A stretch of 64,000 nt of DNA from assembly GCF_019049255.1 (NCBI RefSeq), contig NZ_JAGMUJ010000029.1:1-64000 (forward strand), read 5' to 3'. The notes beneath the pieces were generated by a model, which was not told where the DNA came from, searched no databases, and saw nothing but the letters and a program-made list of their open reading frames with translations. The DNA comes from Streptomyces sp. AC558_RSS880. Lineage in GTDB: Bacteria; Actinomycetota; Actinomycetes; Streptomycetales; Streptomycetaceae. The position numbers and the translations under genes were made by a program. Of this stretch, positions 25,798 to 34,886 are shown piece by piece; the first letter of the stretch is position 1; each line of letters starts with the position of its first letter.

Positions 25798-26382
25798 GTG
25801 AGTGGTACTTCCGCAGCTCTTCAGCCTCCGGCCGACGCCGTGACCCCCGTGCGCCATCCGGACGCCCCCGCACCCGGCGAGCTCCTGGGCGCGCACTACG
25901 GCCAGTGTTTCGGCTGTGGCGGAGAACAGCCCCACGGGCTGCACCTCGAGGCCCGCGCCGGCGAAGGCGTGTCGATCACCGCCGAGTTCACCGTGCGGCC
26001 CGCCCACCAGGGCGCCCCGGGACTCGCGCACGGCGGGGTGCTCGCCACCGCCCTGGACGAGACGCTCGGCTCGCTCAACTGGCTGCTGCGCACGATCGCG
26101 GTGACCGGCAGGCTGGAGACCGACTTCGTCCGGCCCGTGCCGGTCGGCACCGTGCTGCACCTCCAGGCCGAGGTGACGGCGGTGGCCGGACGGAAGATCT
26201 ACTGCACCGCCACCGGACGCGTCGGCGGCCCCGACGGGCCGGTCGCGGTGCGCGCCGACGCCCTGTTCATCGAGGTCAAGGTCGACCACTTCGTCGACCA
26301 CGGCCGTCAGGAGGAGATCCGGGCCGCGATGGAGGACCCCGACCAGGTCCGCCGCGTCCGCGCCTTCGAGGTGAACCCGTGA
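25798..26382 (+). CDS. PaaI-family hotdog thioesterase
   Basis: 194 aa from GTG 25798. Hotdog fold with LAHGGVLATALDETLGSLNWLL containing the HGG and catalytic acidic residue positions of PaaI/YdiI acyl-CoA thioesterases; N-terminal FGCGGEQPHGLHL is a common zinc-less CxxC start of this subgroup. Stop overlaps the GTG start of dut (GTGA), so translation is coupled. Substrate unknown. Confidence 0.85.
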   Translation: MSGTSAALQPPADAVTPVRHPDAPAPGELLGAHYGQCFGCGGEQPHGLHLEARAGEGVSITAEFTVRPAHQGAPGLAHGGVLATALDETLGSLNWLLRTIAVTGRLETDFVRPVPVGTVLHLQAEVTAVAGRKIYCTATGRVGGPDGPVAVRADALFIEVKVDHFVDHGRQEEIRAAMEDPDQVRRVRAFEVNP

Positions 26383-26939
26383 GCGGGCCCCGCTCCGGCG
26401 CGCTCGAGGTACTGATCAGACGCGTCGACCCCGACGTACCGCTTCCGGAGTACGAGCACCCGGGGGACGCGGGGGCCGATCTGCGGACCACCGAGGCCCG
26501 CGAACTGGCTCCCGGTGAGCGGGCGGTACTGCCCACGGGGGTGTCTGTGGCGCTGCCCGATGGGTACGCGGCCTTCGTGCACCCGCGATCCGGTCTCGCC
26601 GCCCGCTGCGGCGTCGCCCTGGTGAATGCCCCGGGGACGGTTGATGCCGGGTACCGTGGGGAGATCAAGGTGATCGTGGTGAATCTCGATCCGCGCGAGA
26701 CCGTGCGGTTCGAGCGCTTCGACCGGATTGCCCAACTGGTCGTCCAGCAGGTCGAGAGGGTCCGCTTCGTACCGGTGGCGGAGCTTCCCGGCTCGGCGCG
26801 GGCCGAGGGGGGCTTCGGGTCCACCGGCGGGCACGCCTCGGTGGAGGGCGAGAACGGCACAAGCGGTCAGGCCGCCGTCGGCGGCACAGCGGGTGGGAAT
26901 CGATACGCTTCGGTCGTATCCGACCGGGAAGGACAGTGA
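26379..26939 (+). CDS. dut: dUTPase
   Basis: 186 aa. Hydrolyses dUTP to dUMP and PPi. All five trimeric dUTPase motifs: HPGDAGADLR, HPRSGLAAR, NAPGTVDAGYRGEI, RIAQLVVQQ, and C-terminal GGFGSTG. The extra ~35 residues after motif 5 (Gly/Ala-rich) are typical of Streptomyces. Starts by GTGA overlap with the thioesterase. Confidence 0.95.
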   Translation: MSGPRSGALEVLIRRVDPDVPLPEYEHPGDAGADLRTTEARELAPGERAVLPTGVSVALPDGYAAFVHPRSGLAARCGVALVNAPGTVDAGYRGEIKVIVVNLDPRETVRFERFDRIAQLVVQQVERVRFVPVAELPGSARAEGGFGSTGGHASVEGENGTSGQAAVGGTAGGNRYASVVSDREGQ

Positions 26940-26940
26940 C

Positions 26941-27696
26941 GTGTTCGGACGTCGCAAGAAGAAGGATGCCGCCGACGGTGCGGCCGGCGAGGCCGAGCAG
27001 GTCGTCGACGGTGTCGACGCTGAGGCGGGCGAGAAGGCCGAGCGGCTGAGGCTCGAGCCGGCGCCGCGGCCCGACGGTCCCTGGGACAGCACCGAGATCA
27101 GCGCGCCCGGCGAGGGCCGGGTCGACCTGGGCGGCCTTTTCGTGCCCGGTGTCGACGGCATGGAGCTGCGGGTGGAGGTCGCGGGCGACGCGATCGTCGC
27201 GGCCACCGTCGTGCTGCGGGACAGCGCCATCCAGCTGCAGGCCTTCGCCGCGCCCAAGCGGGAGGGCATCTGGAGCGAGGTGCGCGAGGAGATCGCGGCC
27301 GGCATCACCCAGCAGGGCGGCATCATCGACGAGGTCGAGGGCCCGCTGGGCTGGGAGCTGCGGGCCCAGGTGCCGGTGCAGCTGCCGGACGGCACCGGCG
27401 GCTTCCAGGTCGTGCGGTTCGTCGGTGTGGACGGTCCCCGCTGGTTCCTGCGCGGAGTGATCTCGGGCCAGGGCGCGGTGCAGCCGCAGGCCGCCGGGCT
27501 CCTCGAGCAGATCTTCCGGGACACGGTCGTGGTGCGCGGCGAGGGCCCGATGGCCCCGCGCGACCCGATCGTCCTGAAGCTGCCGAACGACGCGCAGATG
27601 GTCCCCGAGAACGTGCAGCAGGAGGAGGGGGGCTCCCGCTTCGCCGGCGGCATGGGCCAGCTCCAGCGCGGACCGGAGATCACCGAGGTCCGCTAA
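26941..27696 (+). CDS. DUF3710 protein
   Basis: 251 aa from GTG 26941, one base after the dut stop, with AAGGA upstream. Basic start FGRRKKK, acidic linker, then a conserved DUF3710 core with AFAAPKREGIWSEVREEI and GPRWFLRGVISG. Widely kept next to dut in actinobacteria; function unknown. Confidence 0.9.
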   Translation: MFGRRKKKDAADGAAGEAEQVVDGVDAEAGEKAERLRLEPAPRPDGPWDSTEISAPGEGRVDLGGLFVPGVDGMELRVEVAGDAIVAATVVLRDSAIQLQAFAAPKREGIWSEVREEIAAGITQQGGIIDEVEGPLGWELRAQVPVQLPDGTGGFQVVRFVGVDGPRWFLRGVISGQGAVQPQAAGLLEQIFRDTVVVRGEGPMAPRDPIVLKLPNDAQMVPENVQQEEGGSRFAGGMGQLQRGPEITEVR

Positions 27697-27715
27697 CCGG
27701 GTCTCCGACGGGTCG

Positions 27716-27748
27716 AAGGGCCGCATCCCGGGCGGGGCGCGGCCCTTT
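27716..27748 (+). terminator. Rho-independent terminator after DUF3710 gene
   Basis: AAGGGCCGC / GCGGCCCTT stem followed by TTTTC. One of the few here with a T-tract. Confidence 0.8.
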
Positions 27749-28008
27749 TCGTGTGCGCGAGCCGACGCCGCTGCCCGGCGCGGGGGCCGGCCGGGGCGGA
27801 TCGCGTGGCCCGGCGCCGACGGGTGCCTCCCCCACTCTCGGCTCCGCCCGAGCGGGAAGTGCCCCCCATCACCCCGCGGCACGGTGGCCCGCGGTCGCGG
27901 CGGCACTCGCGTGCACGTCCGTGTGCCGGAGGCAACCCGGTTCGACCGTTGAACGACCGGGCGTCGAGCGGGGATACTGGCGCCCGGTCCACGGGGGAGG
28001 GCGGTCGG

Positions 28009-28701
28009 ATGGGGCAGGTGGTCACCGCGACCATGGTGCGCGTCGAGGACGTGCACAAGTCGTACGGCACCGGAGCCGCCGCCGTCCACGCGCTGCGCGG
28101 TGTCTCCTTCGACGTCCCGCGCGGTGAACTGGTCGCCCTCAAGGGCCGCTCCGGGTCAGGGAAGACCACGCTCCTGAACATCGTCGGCGGCCTCGACACC
28201 CCCGACCGGGGGCGGGTCGCCGTCGGCGGACGCGACCTCGCCGGCCTCGACGAGAACGGGCTGCTCGCCCTGCGCCGGGACCACGTCGGCTTCGTCTTCC
28301 AGTCCTTCGGCCTCATCCCCGTCCTCACCGCCGCAGAGAACGTCGGCGTCCCGCTGCGGCTGCGCCGCGCCGACCCGCGCGAGCGCGAGGAGCGCGTCGA
28401 CCTGCTGCTGTCCCTCGTCGGCCTCGCCGACCACGCCGCCCAGCGGCCCGGCGAACTCTCCGGCGGCCAGCAGCAGCGGGTCGCCATCGCCCGCGCCCTC
28501 GCCAACAGCCCCTCCCTCCTCATCGCCGACGAGCCCACCGGCCAGCTGGACGCGGAGACCGGGCACGCCGTGATGGAGCTGCTGCGCGCGGTCGTCCGCA
28601 GCGAACACGTCACCGCGCTCGTCGCCACCCACGACACCACCCTCCTCGACCTCGCCGACCGCGTCCTGGAGCTGAGCGACGGCGGGATCACCGAGCACTG
28701 A
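28009..28701 (+). CDS. ABC transporter ATPase, MacB/LolD type, no permease nearby
   Basis: 230 aa. Walker A GRSGSGKTTLL, Q-loop FQSFGLIP, signature LSGGQQQRVAIARAL, Walker B LLIADEPT, H-loop ATHD. LolD/MacB-class ATPases normally pair with an FtsX-like permease, but none lies next to it. ATG 28009 with GGGGGAGGG upstream; ATG 28033 also possible. Precedes kdpD by 53 bp; the leading 27749-28008 region contains no gene. Confidence 0.88.
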   Translation: MGQVVTATMVRVEDVHKSYGTGAAAVHALRGVSFDVPRGELVALKGRSGSGKTTLLNIVGGLDTPDRGRVAVGGRDLAGLDENGLLALRRDHVGFVFQSFGLIPVLTAAENVGVPLRLRRADPREREERVDLLLSLVGLADHAAQRPGELSGGQQQRVAIARALANSPSLLIADEPTGQLDAETGHAVMELLRAVVRSEHVTALVATHDTTLLDLADRVLELSDGGITEH

Positions 28702-28754
28702 CCCCCGCCGGGCCCCGCGTCCGGCCGGGCGGCACGGGGGAAGACAATGAGGTC

Positions 28755-31307
28755 ATGGGACGTGGCAACCTTCGGATCCACCTCGGTGCGGCACCGGGCG
28801 TCGGCAAGACGTACGCGATGCTCTCCGAGGCCCACCGCCGTGCCGGACGCGGCACCGACTGCGTGGTGGCCCACGTCGAACCGCACGGCAGGCCCCGCAC
28901 CGAGGCGCTGCTGCACGGACTGGAGCGGATCCCGCACCGGGACATCGAGCACCGCGGGGCCGTCCTGACCGAGATGGACCTCGACGCGGTCCTCGCCCGC
29001 CGCCCCCGGGTGGCCCTCGTCGACGAACTCGCCCACACCAACGTCCCCGGCTCGCGCAACGCCAAGCGCTGGCAGGACGTGGAGGAGCTGCTCGCCGCCG
29101 GGATCGACGTCCTCTCCACGGTGAACATCCAGCACCTGGAGTCGCTGGGCGACGTCGTGGAGTCGATCACCGGCGTACGGGAGCGGGATACCGTACCCGA
29201 CGAGGTGGTGCGGCGGGCGGACCAGATCGAGCTGGTCGACATGACGCCCGAGGCGCTGCGCCGCCGCATGGCGCACGGCAACATCTACCAGCCGGACAAG
29301 GTCGACGCCGCCCTGTCCAACTACTTCCGCCCCGGCAACCTCACCGCGCTCAGGGAGCTGGCGCTGCTGTGGGTGGCCGACCGGGTCGACGCCCACCTCC
29401 AGCGCTACCGCAGCGAGCACGAGGTCTCGGCGATATGGGGCTCCCGCGAGCGGATCGTCGTCGGTCTGACCGGCGGTCCCGAGGGCCGCACCCTGCTCCG
29501 GCGGGCCGCGCGGCTGGCGGAGAAGGGCGCCGGCGGCGAGCTGCTCGCCGTCTACATCTCCCGCAGCGACGGGCTCACCGCGGCCTCCCCCGGGGAACTG
29601 GTCGAACAGCGCACCCTGGTGGAGGACCTCGGCGGCACCTTCCACCACGTCGTCGGCGACGACATACCGGCCGACCTGCTCGCCTTCGCGCGCGGGGCCA
29701 ACGCCACCCAGATCGTGCTCGGCTCCTCGCGCCGCCCGGCCTGGCAGTACGTCTTCGGCCCCGGCGTCGGCGCGACCGTCGCCCGGGACTCGGGACCCGA
29801 CCTGGACGTGCACATCGTCACCCACGAGGAGGTCGCCAAGGGCCGCGGGCTGCCCGGAGCCCGGGGCGCCCGGCTCGGGCGCTCCCGGCTGGCCTGGGGC
29901 TGGGCGGTCGGGGTGGCCGGCCCGGCGGCGGTGGCGCTGCTGCTCAGCGCGGTCGACCTGGGACTCGCCAACGACATGTTGCTGTTCCTGGCCCTGACGG
30001 TGGCGGCGGCCCTGCTCGGCGGGCTCTGGCCTGCGCTGGCCTCCGCGGCGGTCGGCTCGCTGCTGCTGAACTACTTCTACACCCCGCCCCTGCACACCTG
30101 GACCGTTTCCGATCCGAAGAACATCGTCGCCATCGTGATCTTCGTCGCGGTCGGCGCGGCGGTGGCGTCCGTGGTCGACCTCGCGGCCCGGCGCACCCAC
30201 CAGGCGGCCCGGCTGCGCGCCGAGTCGGAGATCCTCTCGTTCCTGGCCGGCAACGTGCTGCGCGGGGAGACCGGCCTGGAGGACCTGCTGGAGCGGGTCC
30301 GGGAGACCTTCGGCATGGAGTCCGCCGCCCTCCTCGAACGCGCGGGCGACGTCGAGCCGTGGACCTGCGCCGGCCGGGCGGGGCGCGGACGCCCGGTCGA
30401 ACGGCCCGAGGACGCGGACGTGGAGGTGCCGGTCGGCGACCACATGGCGCTGGCGCTGACCGGCCGGGTGCCGCCCGCCGAGGACCGCAGGGTGCTGGCC
30501 GCCTTCGCCGCGCAGGCCGCCGTCGTCCTGGACCGCCGCCGGCTGCGCGAGCAGGCCGACCGGGCCCTCGCCCTCGCCGAGGGCAACCGCATCCGCACCG
30601 CGCTGCTGGCCGCCGTCAGCCACGACCTGCGCACCCCGCTGGCCGGGATCAAGGCCGCCGTCTCCTCGCTGCGCTCCGAGGACGTCGAGTGGTCCCCCGA
30701 GGACCGGGCCGAGCTGCTGGAGGGCATCGAGGACGGCGCCGACCGCCTGGACCACCTGGTGGGCAACCTGCTGGACATGTCCCGGCTGCACACCGGCACG
30801 GTCACCCCCCTGATCCGCGGGATCGACCTGGACGAGGTGGTGCCGATGGCGCTCGGCGGGGTGCCCGAGGGCAGCGTGACCCTGGACATCCCCGAGGCGC
30901 TGCCCATGGTCGCCGTGGACCCGGGGCTGCTGGAGCGGGCGATGGCCAACGTGATCGAGAACGCCGTCAAGTACAGTCCCCCCGGCCTGCCCGTCCTGGT
31001 CGCCGCCAGCGCCCTCGCCGACCGGATCGAGGTGCGGGTGGTGGACCGCGGCCCCGGCGTCCCCGACGAGGCCAAGGGCCACATCTTCGAGCCCTTCCAG
31101 CGGCACGGTGACGCCCCGCGCGGAGCCGGTGTCGGCCTCGGACTGGCGGTCGCCCGGGGCTTCGCCGAGGCCATGGGCGGCACCCTGAACGCCGAGGACA
31201 CCCCCGGCGGCGGCCTCACCATGACGCTCACCCTGCGCGCCGCCGCGGCGCACCCGGAGAACCCGCGGGCCGCAACGGCCGCAGAACCCGAAAGGCAGCC
31301 CTCATGA
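28755..31307 (+). CDS. kdpD: KdpD-type sensor histidine kinase
   Basis: 850 aa. N-terminal KdpD domain with P-loop GAAPGVGKT (11-19) and DELAHTNVPGS; USP-like domain from about 230; four membrane helices (DUF4118) about 385-480; GAF-like region; phospho-His at about 623 in AAVSHDLRTPL; HATPase with VIENAVKYS and GVGLGLAVARG. KdpDE senses low K+/turgor and normally activates kdpFABC, which is not in this window. Confidence 0.94.
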   Translation: MGRGNLRIHLGAAPGVGKTYAMLSEAHRRAGRGTDCVVAHVEPHGRPRTEALLHGLERIPHRDIEHRGAVLTEMDLDAVLARRPRVALVDELAHTNVPGSRNAKRWQDVEELLAAGIDVLSTVNIQHLESLGDVVESITGVRERDTVPDEVVRRADQIELVDMTPEALRRRMAHGNIYQPDKVDAALSNYFRPGNLTALRELALLWVADRVDAHLQRYRSEHEVSAIWGSRERIVVGLTGGPEGRTLLRRAARLAEKGAGGELLAVYISRSDGLTAASPGELVEQRTLVEDLGGTFHHVVGDDIPADLLAFARGANATQIVLGSSRRPAWQYVFGPGVGATVARDSGPDLDVHIVTHEEVAKGRGLPGARGARLGRSRLAWGWAVGVAGPAAVALLLSAVDLGLANDMLLFLALTVAAALLGGLWPALASAAVGSLLLNYFYTPPLHTWTVSDPKNIVAIVIFVAVGAAVASVVDLAARRTHQAARLRAESEILSFLAGNVLRGETGLEDLLERVRETFGMESAALLERAGDVEPWTCAGRAGRGRPVERPEDADVEVPVGDHMALALTGRVPPAEDRRVLAAFAAQAAVVLDRRRLREQADRALALAEGNRIRTALLAAVSHDLRTPLAGIKAAVSSLRSEDVEWSPEDRAELLEGIEDGADRLDHLVGNLLDMSRLHTGTVTPLIRGIDLDEVVPMALGGVPEGSVTLDIPEALPMVAVDPGLLERAMANVIENAVKYSPPGLPVLVAASALADRIEVRVVDRGPGVPDEAKGHIFEPFQRHGDAPRGAGVGLGLAVARGFAEAMGGTLNAEDTPGGGLTMTLTLRAAAAHPENPRAATAAEPERQPS

Positions 31308-31984
31308 CCCGTGTGCTGGTGGTCGACGACGACCCGGCGATCGTGCGCGCCCTCGTGATCAACCTCAGGGCACGCTCGTACGAGGTCGACTCCGCCCACG
31401 ACGGCGCCGGCGCCCTCCGTACGGCCGCCGCCCGCCATCCCGACGTCGTCGTCCTCGACCTCGGCCTGCCCGACATGGACGGCGTCGAGGTGATCAGGGG
31501 GCTGCGCGGCTGGACCCGGGTGCCGATCCTGGTGCTGTCCGCCCGGCACGCCTCCGACGAGAAGGTCCAGGCACTGGACGCGGGGGCCGACGACTACGTC
31601 ACCAAGCCCTTCGGCATGGACGAACTGCTGGCCCGGCTGCGGGCCGCCGTACGCCGCGCGGAGCCCGCCGGCGACGGGGGCGACGCGGTGGTGGAGACCG
31701 CCGCCTTCACCGTCGACCTGGCCGCGAAGAAGGTCAACCGCGGCGGCAAGGACATACGGCTGACCCCCACCGAATGGCACCTGCTGGAGGTGCTGGTGCG
31801 CGGCGGCGGCCGGCTGGTGGCGCAGAAGCAGCTGCTGCGGGAGGTGTGGGGGCCGTCGTACGGGACGGAGACGAACTACCTGCGCGTGTACATGGCGCAG
31901 CTGCGGCGGAAGCTGGAGGCGGATCCGTCACATCCGAAGCACCTCATCACCGAGCCGGGCATGGGCTACCGCTTCGAGAAGTGA
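31304..31984 (+). CDS. kdpE: KdpE-type response regulator
   Basis: 226 aa. Receiver with D52 (VVVLDLGLPDMDG), K in TKPFGMDELL, winged-helix DNA-binding domain ending GMGYRFEK. Starts by ATGA overlap with the kdpD stop. Confidence 0.94.
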   Translation: MTRVLVVDDDPAIVRALVINLRARSYEVDSAHDGAGALRTAAARHPDVVVLDLGLPDMDGVEVIRGLRGWTRVPILVLSARHASDEKVQALDAGADDYVTKPFGMDELLARLRAAVRRAEPAGDGGDAVVETAAFTVDLAAKKVNRGGKDIRLTPTEWHLLEVLVRGGGRLVAQKQLLREVWGPSYGTETNYLRVYMAQLRRKLEADPSHPKHLITEPGMGYRFEK

Positions 31985-32083
31985 AGGTCAGGGCGTCCCC
32001 GCGCGGAGTACCGCGGAGGGGCCCGTTCGGACCGGGGCGGCAGGGGGTACGTAACCGTCAGTGCACCCCGGTACGCTTCAAGC

Positions 32084-32482
32084 ATGAGTGCTGTTCCTCG
32101 ACCCGAGAAGCCGGCAGGCCGGTTCCGGCGCATGCTCGACCGGCTCTCCTCGTCTCAGGAGGACCTGGAGTCCGAGGAGCTGCGTGAGGACGCCGAGACG
32201 GCCGGCTGTACGCGGATAGGCGACTGCCGCGACCGGCAGATCGTCACGGTTACTGGTACCTTGCGCACGGTCACGCTGAGGCCGCGCGCGGGGGTTCCGG
32301 CCCTGGAGGCCGAGCTGTTCGACGGCTCCGCCGCGCTCGACGTGGTGTGGCTCGGCAGGCGCTCCATCGTGGGCATAGAACCGGGGCGCAGGCTGATCGC
32401 ATCGGGCCGGATCTCGATGAGCCGGGGCCGCCGGGTGCTGTTCAATCCGAAATACGAACTGAGACCCCTCGGACGGGAGTAG
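32084..32482 (+). CDS. OB-fold nucleic-acid-binding protein
   Basis: 132 aa. DCRDRQIVTVTGTLRTVTLRP and GRRLIASGRISMSRGRRVLF make an OB-fold core of the actinobacterial type found beside DUF3159 and TrkA genes. 3 bp before the DUF3159 start. Role unproven. Confidence 0.82.
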   Translation: MSAVPRPEKPAGRFRRMLDRLSSSQEDLESEELREDAETAGCTRIGDCRDRQIVTVTGTLRTVTLRPRAGVPALEAELFDGSAALDVVWLGRRSIVGIEPGRRLIASGRISMSRGRRVLFNPKYELRPLGRE

Positions 32483-32485
32483 CCG

Positions 32486-33193
32486 GTGACGTCACTCGAC
32501 AAGCCGACGACCGAAGACACATCCGCGGACGACGCCCGGGCGGTGACCGAAGCCGCCCTCTTCGAGGCGTTCGGCGGGGTGCGGGGCATGGTCGAGACGG
32601 TGCTCCCCGGGCTGCTCTTCGTCAGCATCTACACGGTCAACAAGGACCTGCACATGTCGGCGATCGCGGCGCTCGCCGTGGCGCTGGTGATGGTCGTGGT
32701 CCGGCTGGCGATGAAGGACACCGTCAAGCACGCCTTCAGCGGAGTCTTCGGTGTCGCCTTCGGCGTGGTCTTCGCGATGATGACCGGCAACGCCAAGGAC
32801 TTCTACCTGCCGGGCATGCTGTACACGCTGGGCCTGGCCCTGGCGTACATCGTCACGGCGATGGCGGGCGTCCCGCTGATCGGTCTGATGCTGGGCCCCG
32901 TCTTCAAGGAGAACCTCTCCTGGCGCACCCGGAACCCCGGCCGGAAGAAGGCGTACACCAAGGCCAGTTGGGCCTGGGGGCTGATCCTGCTCGGCAAGAG
33001 CGCGATCCTGTTCCCGCTGTACTGGTGGGCGGACACCACGCAGCTGGGCTGGGTGCTGGTCGCGCTGAAGATTCCGCCGTTCCTGCTGGCCGTGTACCTG
33101 ACGTGGGTCTTCCTGGCGAAGGCGCCCCCGCCCATCGACGTGTTCGCCGAGATGGAGGCGGAGGAGGAGCGCAAGGCCGCTGCCTCCGAGTAG
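32486..33193 (+). CDS. DUF3159 membrane protein
   Basis: 235 aa, GTG start. About five or six membrane segments, including VETVLPGLLFVSIYTVNKDL, SGVFGVAFGVVFAMMTG and ILLGKSAILFPLYWW; N- and C-termini are charged and cytosolic. Family DUF3159, conserved in actinobacteria next to the OB-fold and TrkA genes; possibly linked to ion homeostasis by context. Confidence 0.9.
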   Translation: MTSLDKPTTEDTSADDARAVTEAALFEAFGGVRGMVETVLPGLLFVSIYTVNKDLHMSAIAALAVALVMVVVRLAMKDTVKHAFSGVFGVAFGVVFAMMTGNAKDFYLPGMLYTLGLALAYIVTAMAGVPLIGLMLGPVFKENLSWRTRNPGRKKAYTKASWAWGLILLGKSAILFPLYWWADTTQLGWVLVALKIPPFLLAVYLTWVFLAKAPPPIDVFAEMEAEEERKAAASE

Positions 33194-33207
33194 GCGCGCC
33201 CTGCTCT

Positions 33208-33311
33208 CTGGGGGCTGTGCCCCCAGACCCCCCTTCGGCCTGAACGGCCTCGTCCTCAAACGCCGGACGGGCTGGGTCTGGGCGCCCGGAGTTCTCCGGG
33301 CGCCCCTTTTT
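33208..33311. terminator. Dispersed-type hairpin plus terminator between DUF3159 and trkA
   Basis: First a perfect hairpin CTGGGGGC-TGT-GCCCCCAG (33208-33226), then a stretch containing CAAACGCCGGACGGGCTG that I recall as a common intergenic Streptomyces repeat (not checked), then GGGCGCCCGGA / TCCGGGCGCCC (33280-33305) with a T5 tract for the plus strand. Separates convergent genes. Confidence 0.65.
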
Positions 33312-33979
33312 CATGACTCCTTGCGGACCGAGAGCAGGTCCTCCAGTTGCTCCTCACGCGCCTGGGCGGCCACGAAGAGGAGTTCGTCGCCGGCCTCCAG
33401 GGAGTCCTCCCGGGTCGGCGTCAGGACGCGCGTGCCGCGGATGATGGTGACCAGCGAGGTGTCCTGCGGCCACTGGACGTCCCCGACCTGCGTGCCGGCC
33501 AGCGCCGACTCCTCCGGCAGGGTCAGCTCGACCAGGTTGGCGTCGCCGTGGCTGAAGCGCAGCAGCCGGACCAGGTCGCCGACGCTCACCGCCTCCTCCA
33601 CCAGGGCCGACATCAGGCGCGGGGTGGAGACGGCGACGTCCACGCCCCAGGACTCGTTGAAGAGCCACTCGTTCTTCGGGTTGTTCACCCGGGCGACGAC
33701 GCGCGGGACGCCGTACTCGGTCTTGGCGAGCAGCGAGACGACCAGGTTGACCTTGTCGTCGCCGGTCGCGGCGATGACGACGTTGCAGCGCTGGAGCGCC
33801 GCCTCGTCCAGGGAGGTGATCTCGCAGGCGTCGGCGAGCAGCCACTCCGCCTGCGGCACGCGCTCGACCGAGATGGCGGTCGGCGCCTTGTCGATCAGCA
33901 GGATCTCGTGGCCGTTCTCCAGCAGCTCGCCCGCGATCGAGCGGCCGACGGCGCCGGCTCCGGCAATGGCGACCCTCAT
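33311..33979 (-). CDS. TrkA/RCK potassium-uptake regulatory protein (second of pair)
   Basis: 222 aa. TrkA-N Rossmann domain MRVAIAGAGAVGRSIAGELL with NAD-binding GxGxxG, then RCK-C domain from ~135 (VELTLPEESALAGTQVGDV). Cytosolic gating subunit of a K+ transporter. Start overlaps the previous gene stop (TGATG). No Trk/Ktr membrane subunit is adjacent; the KimA-type permease 2 kb away is a different K+ system. Confidence 0.9.
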   Translation of the reverse strand: MRVAIAGAGAVGRSIAGELLENGHEILLIDKAPTAISVERVPQAEWLLADACEITSLDEAALQRCNVVIAATGDDKVNLVVSLLAKTEYGVPRVVARVNNPKNEWLFNESWGVDVAVSTPRLMSALVEEAVSVGDLVRLLRFSHGDANLVELTLPEESALAGTQVGDVQWPQDTSLVTIIRGTRVLTPTREDSLEAGDELLFVAAQAREEQLEDLLSVRKES

Positions 33980-34650
33980 CAGTGACCGCCCTCCTGTTCG
34001 GGACCCTTGGCGAACGCCGCCTCGACCCGGTCGATCTCATCGGTGCGCATCATCACGTGCACCAGGTCCCCCTCCTGCAGCACCGTCTGCGAGCTGGGCA
34101 GCATCGCCTCACCGAGCCGGGTCAGGAAGGCCACCCGCACGCCGGTCTCGTCCTGCAGCCTGCTGATCCGGTGCCCCACCCAGGCCGTGGAGGTGTGCAC
34201 CTCGGCGAGCTGGACCCCGCCGGTGGGGTCGCGCCACAGCGGCTCGGCGCCCGAGGGGAGCAGCCGGCGCAGCATCTGGTCGGCCGTCCAGCGCACGGTC
34301 GCCACGGTGGGGATGCCCAGGCGCTGGTAGACCTCCGCGCGGCGCGGGTCGTAGATGCGGGCGGCGACGTTCTCGATGCCGAACATCTCCCGGGCCACCC
34401 GCGCGGCGATGATGTTGGAGTTGTCACCGCTGGAGACGGCGGCGAAGGCGCCCGCCTCCTCGATGCCCGCCTCGCGCAGCGTGTCCTGGTCGAAACCGAC
34501 GCCGGTGACCCGGCGGCCGCCGAACGAGGAGCCCAGCCGGCGGAAGGCGGTGGGGTCCTGGTCGATCACGGCGACCGTGTGCCCCTGTTCCTCCAGGTTC
34601 TGGGCCAGGGCGGAACCCACCCTTCCGCAGCCCATGATGACAATATGCAT
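33979..34650 (-). CDS. TrkA/RCK potassium-uptake regulatory protein (first of pair)
   Basis: 223 aa. MHIVIMGCGRVGSALAQNLEEQGHTVAVID is a typical TrkA-N start; RCK-C follows from ~135. Paralogue of the next gene (33311-33979), coupled by a one-base overlap. Divergent from the PfkB gene; the upstream region 34651-34886 holds both promoters. Confidence 0.9.
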   Translation of the reverse strand: MHIVIMGCGRVGSALAQNLEEQGHTVAVIDQDPTAFRRLGSSFGGRRVTGVGFDQDTLREAGIEEAGAFAAVSSGDNSNIIAARVAREMFGIENVAARIYDPRRAEVYQRLGIPTVATVRWTADQMLRRLLPSGAEPLWRDPTGGVQLAEVHTSTAWVGHRISRLQDETGVRVAFLTRLGEAMLPSSQTVLQEGDLVHVMMRTDEIDRVEAAFAKGPEQEGGH

Positions 34651-34886
34651 CGCGTCACACCGCGCTTCCTGCAGGCCGTTCGACCTTCATGACCTTCGTG
34701 CTCATGTCTCTCTTTCGGCTCGCCAGGCAAACATCGCGGCCTGAATGCGGGCCGCCAGGCAACATCATGCCGGGGGATCGCGGTCCCGACGCCCTCCGGG
34801 GCCCGGCCGTCGCGTTCGCGTGCCGGGTCCAACGTATCCGCACCACCCGGGCACGACCGAGGCCCGGGGCAAGGAGAGAGCCGGCC

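Noticed and set aside
27693..31253. Minus-strand open frame of ~1190 codons over kdpD
   Set aside because: Low-complexity Gly/Val/Asp/Arg composition, antisense to a complete KdpD; a GC-bias artefact. The same applies to long antisense frames at 7544-10240 and 44877-47195.
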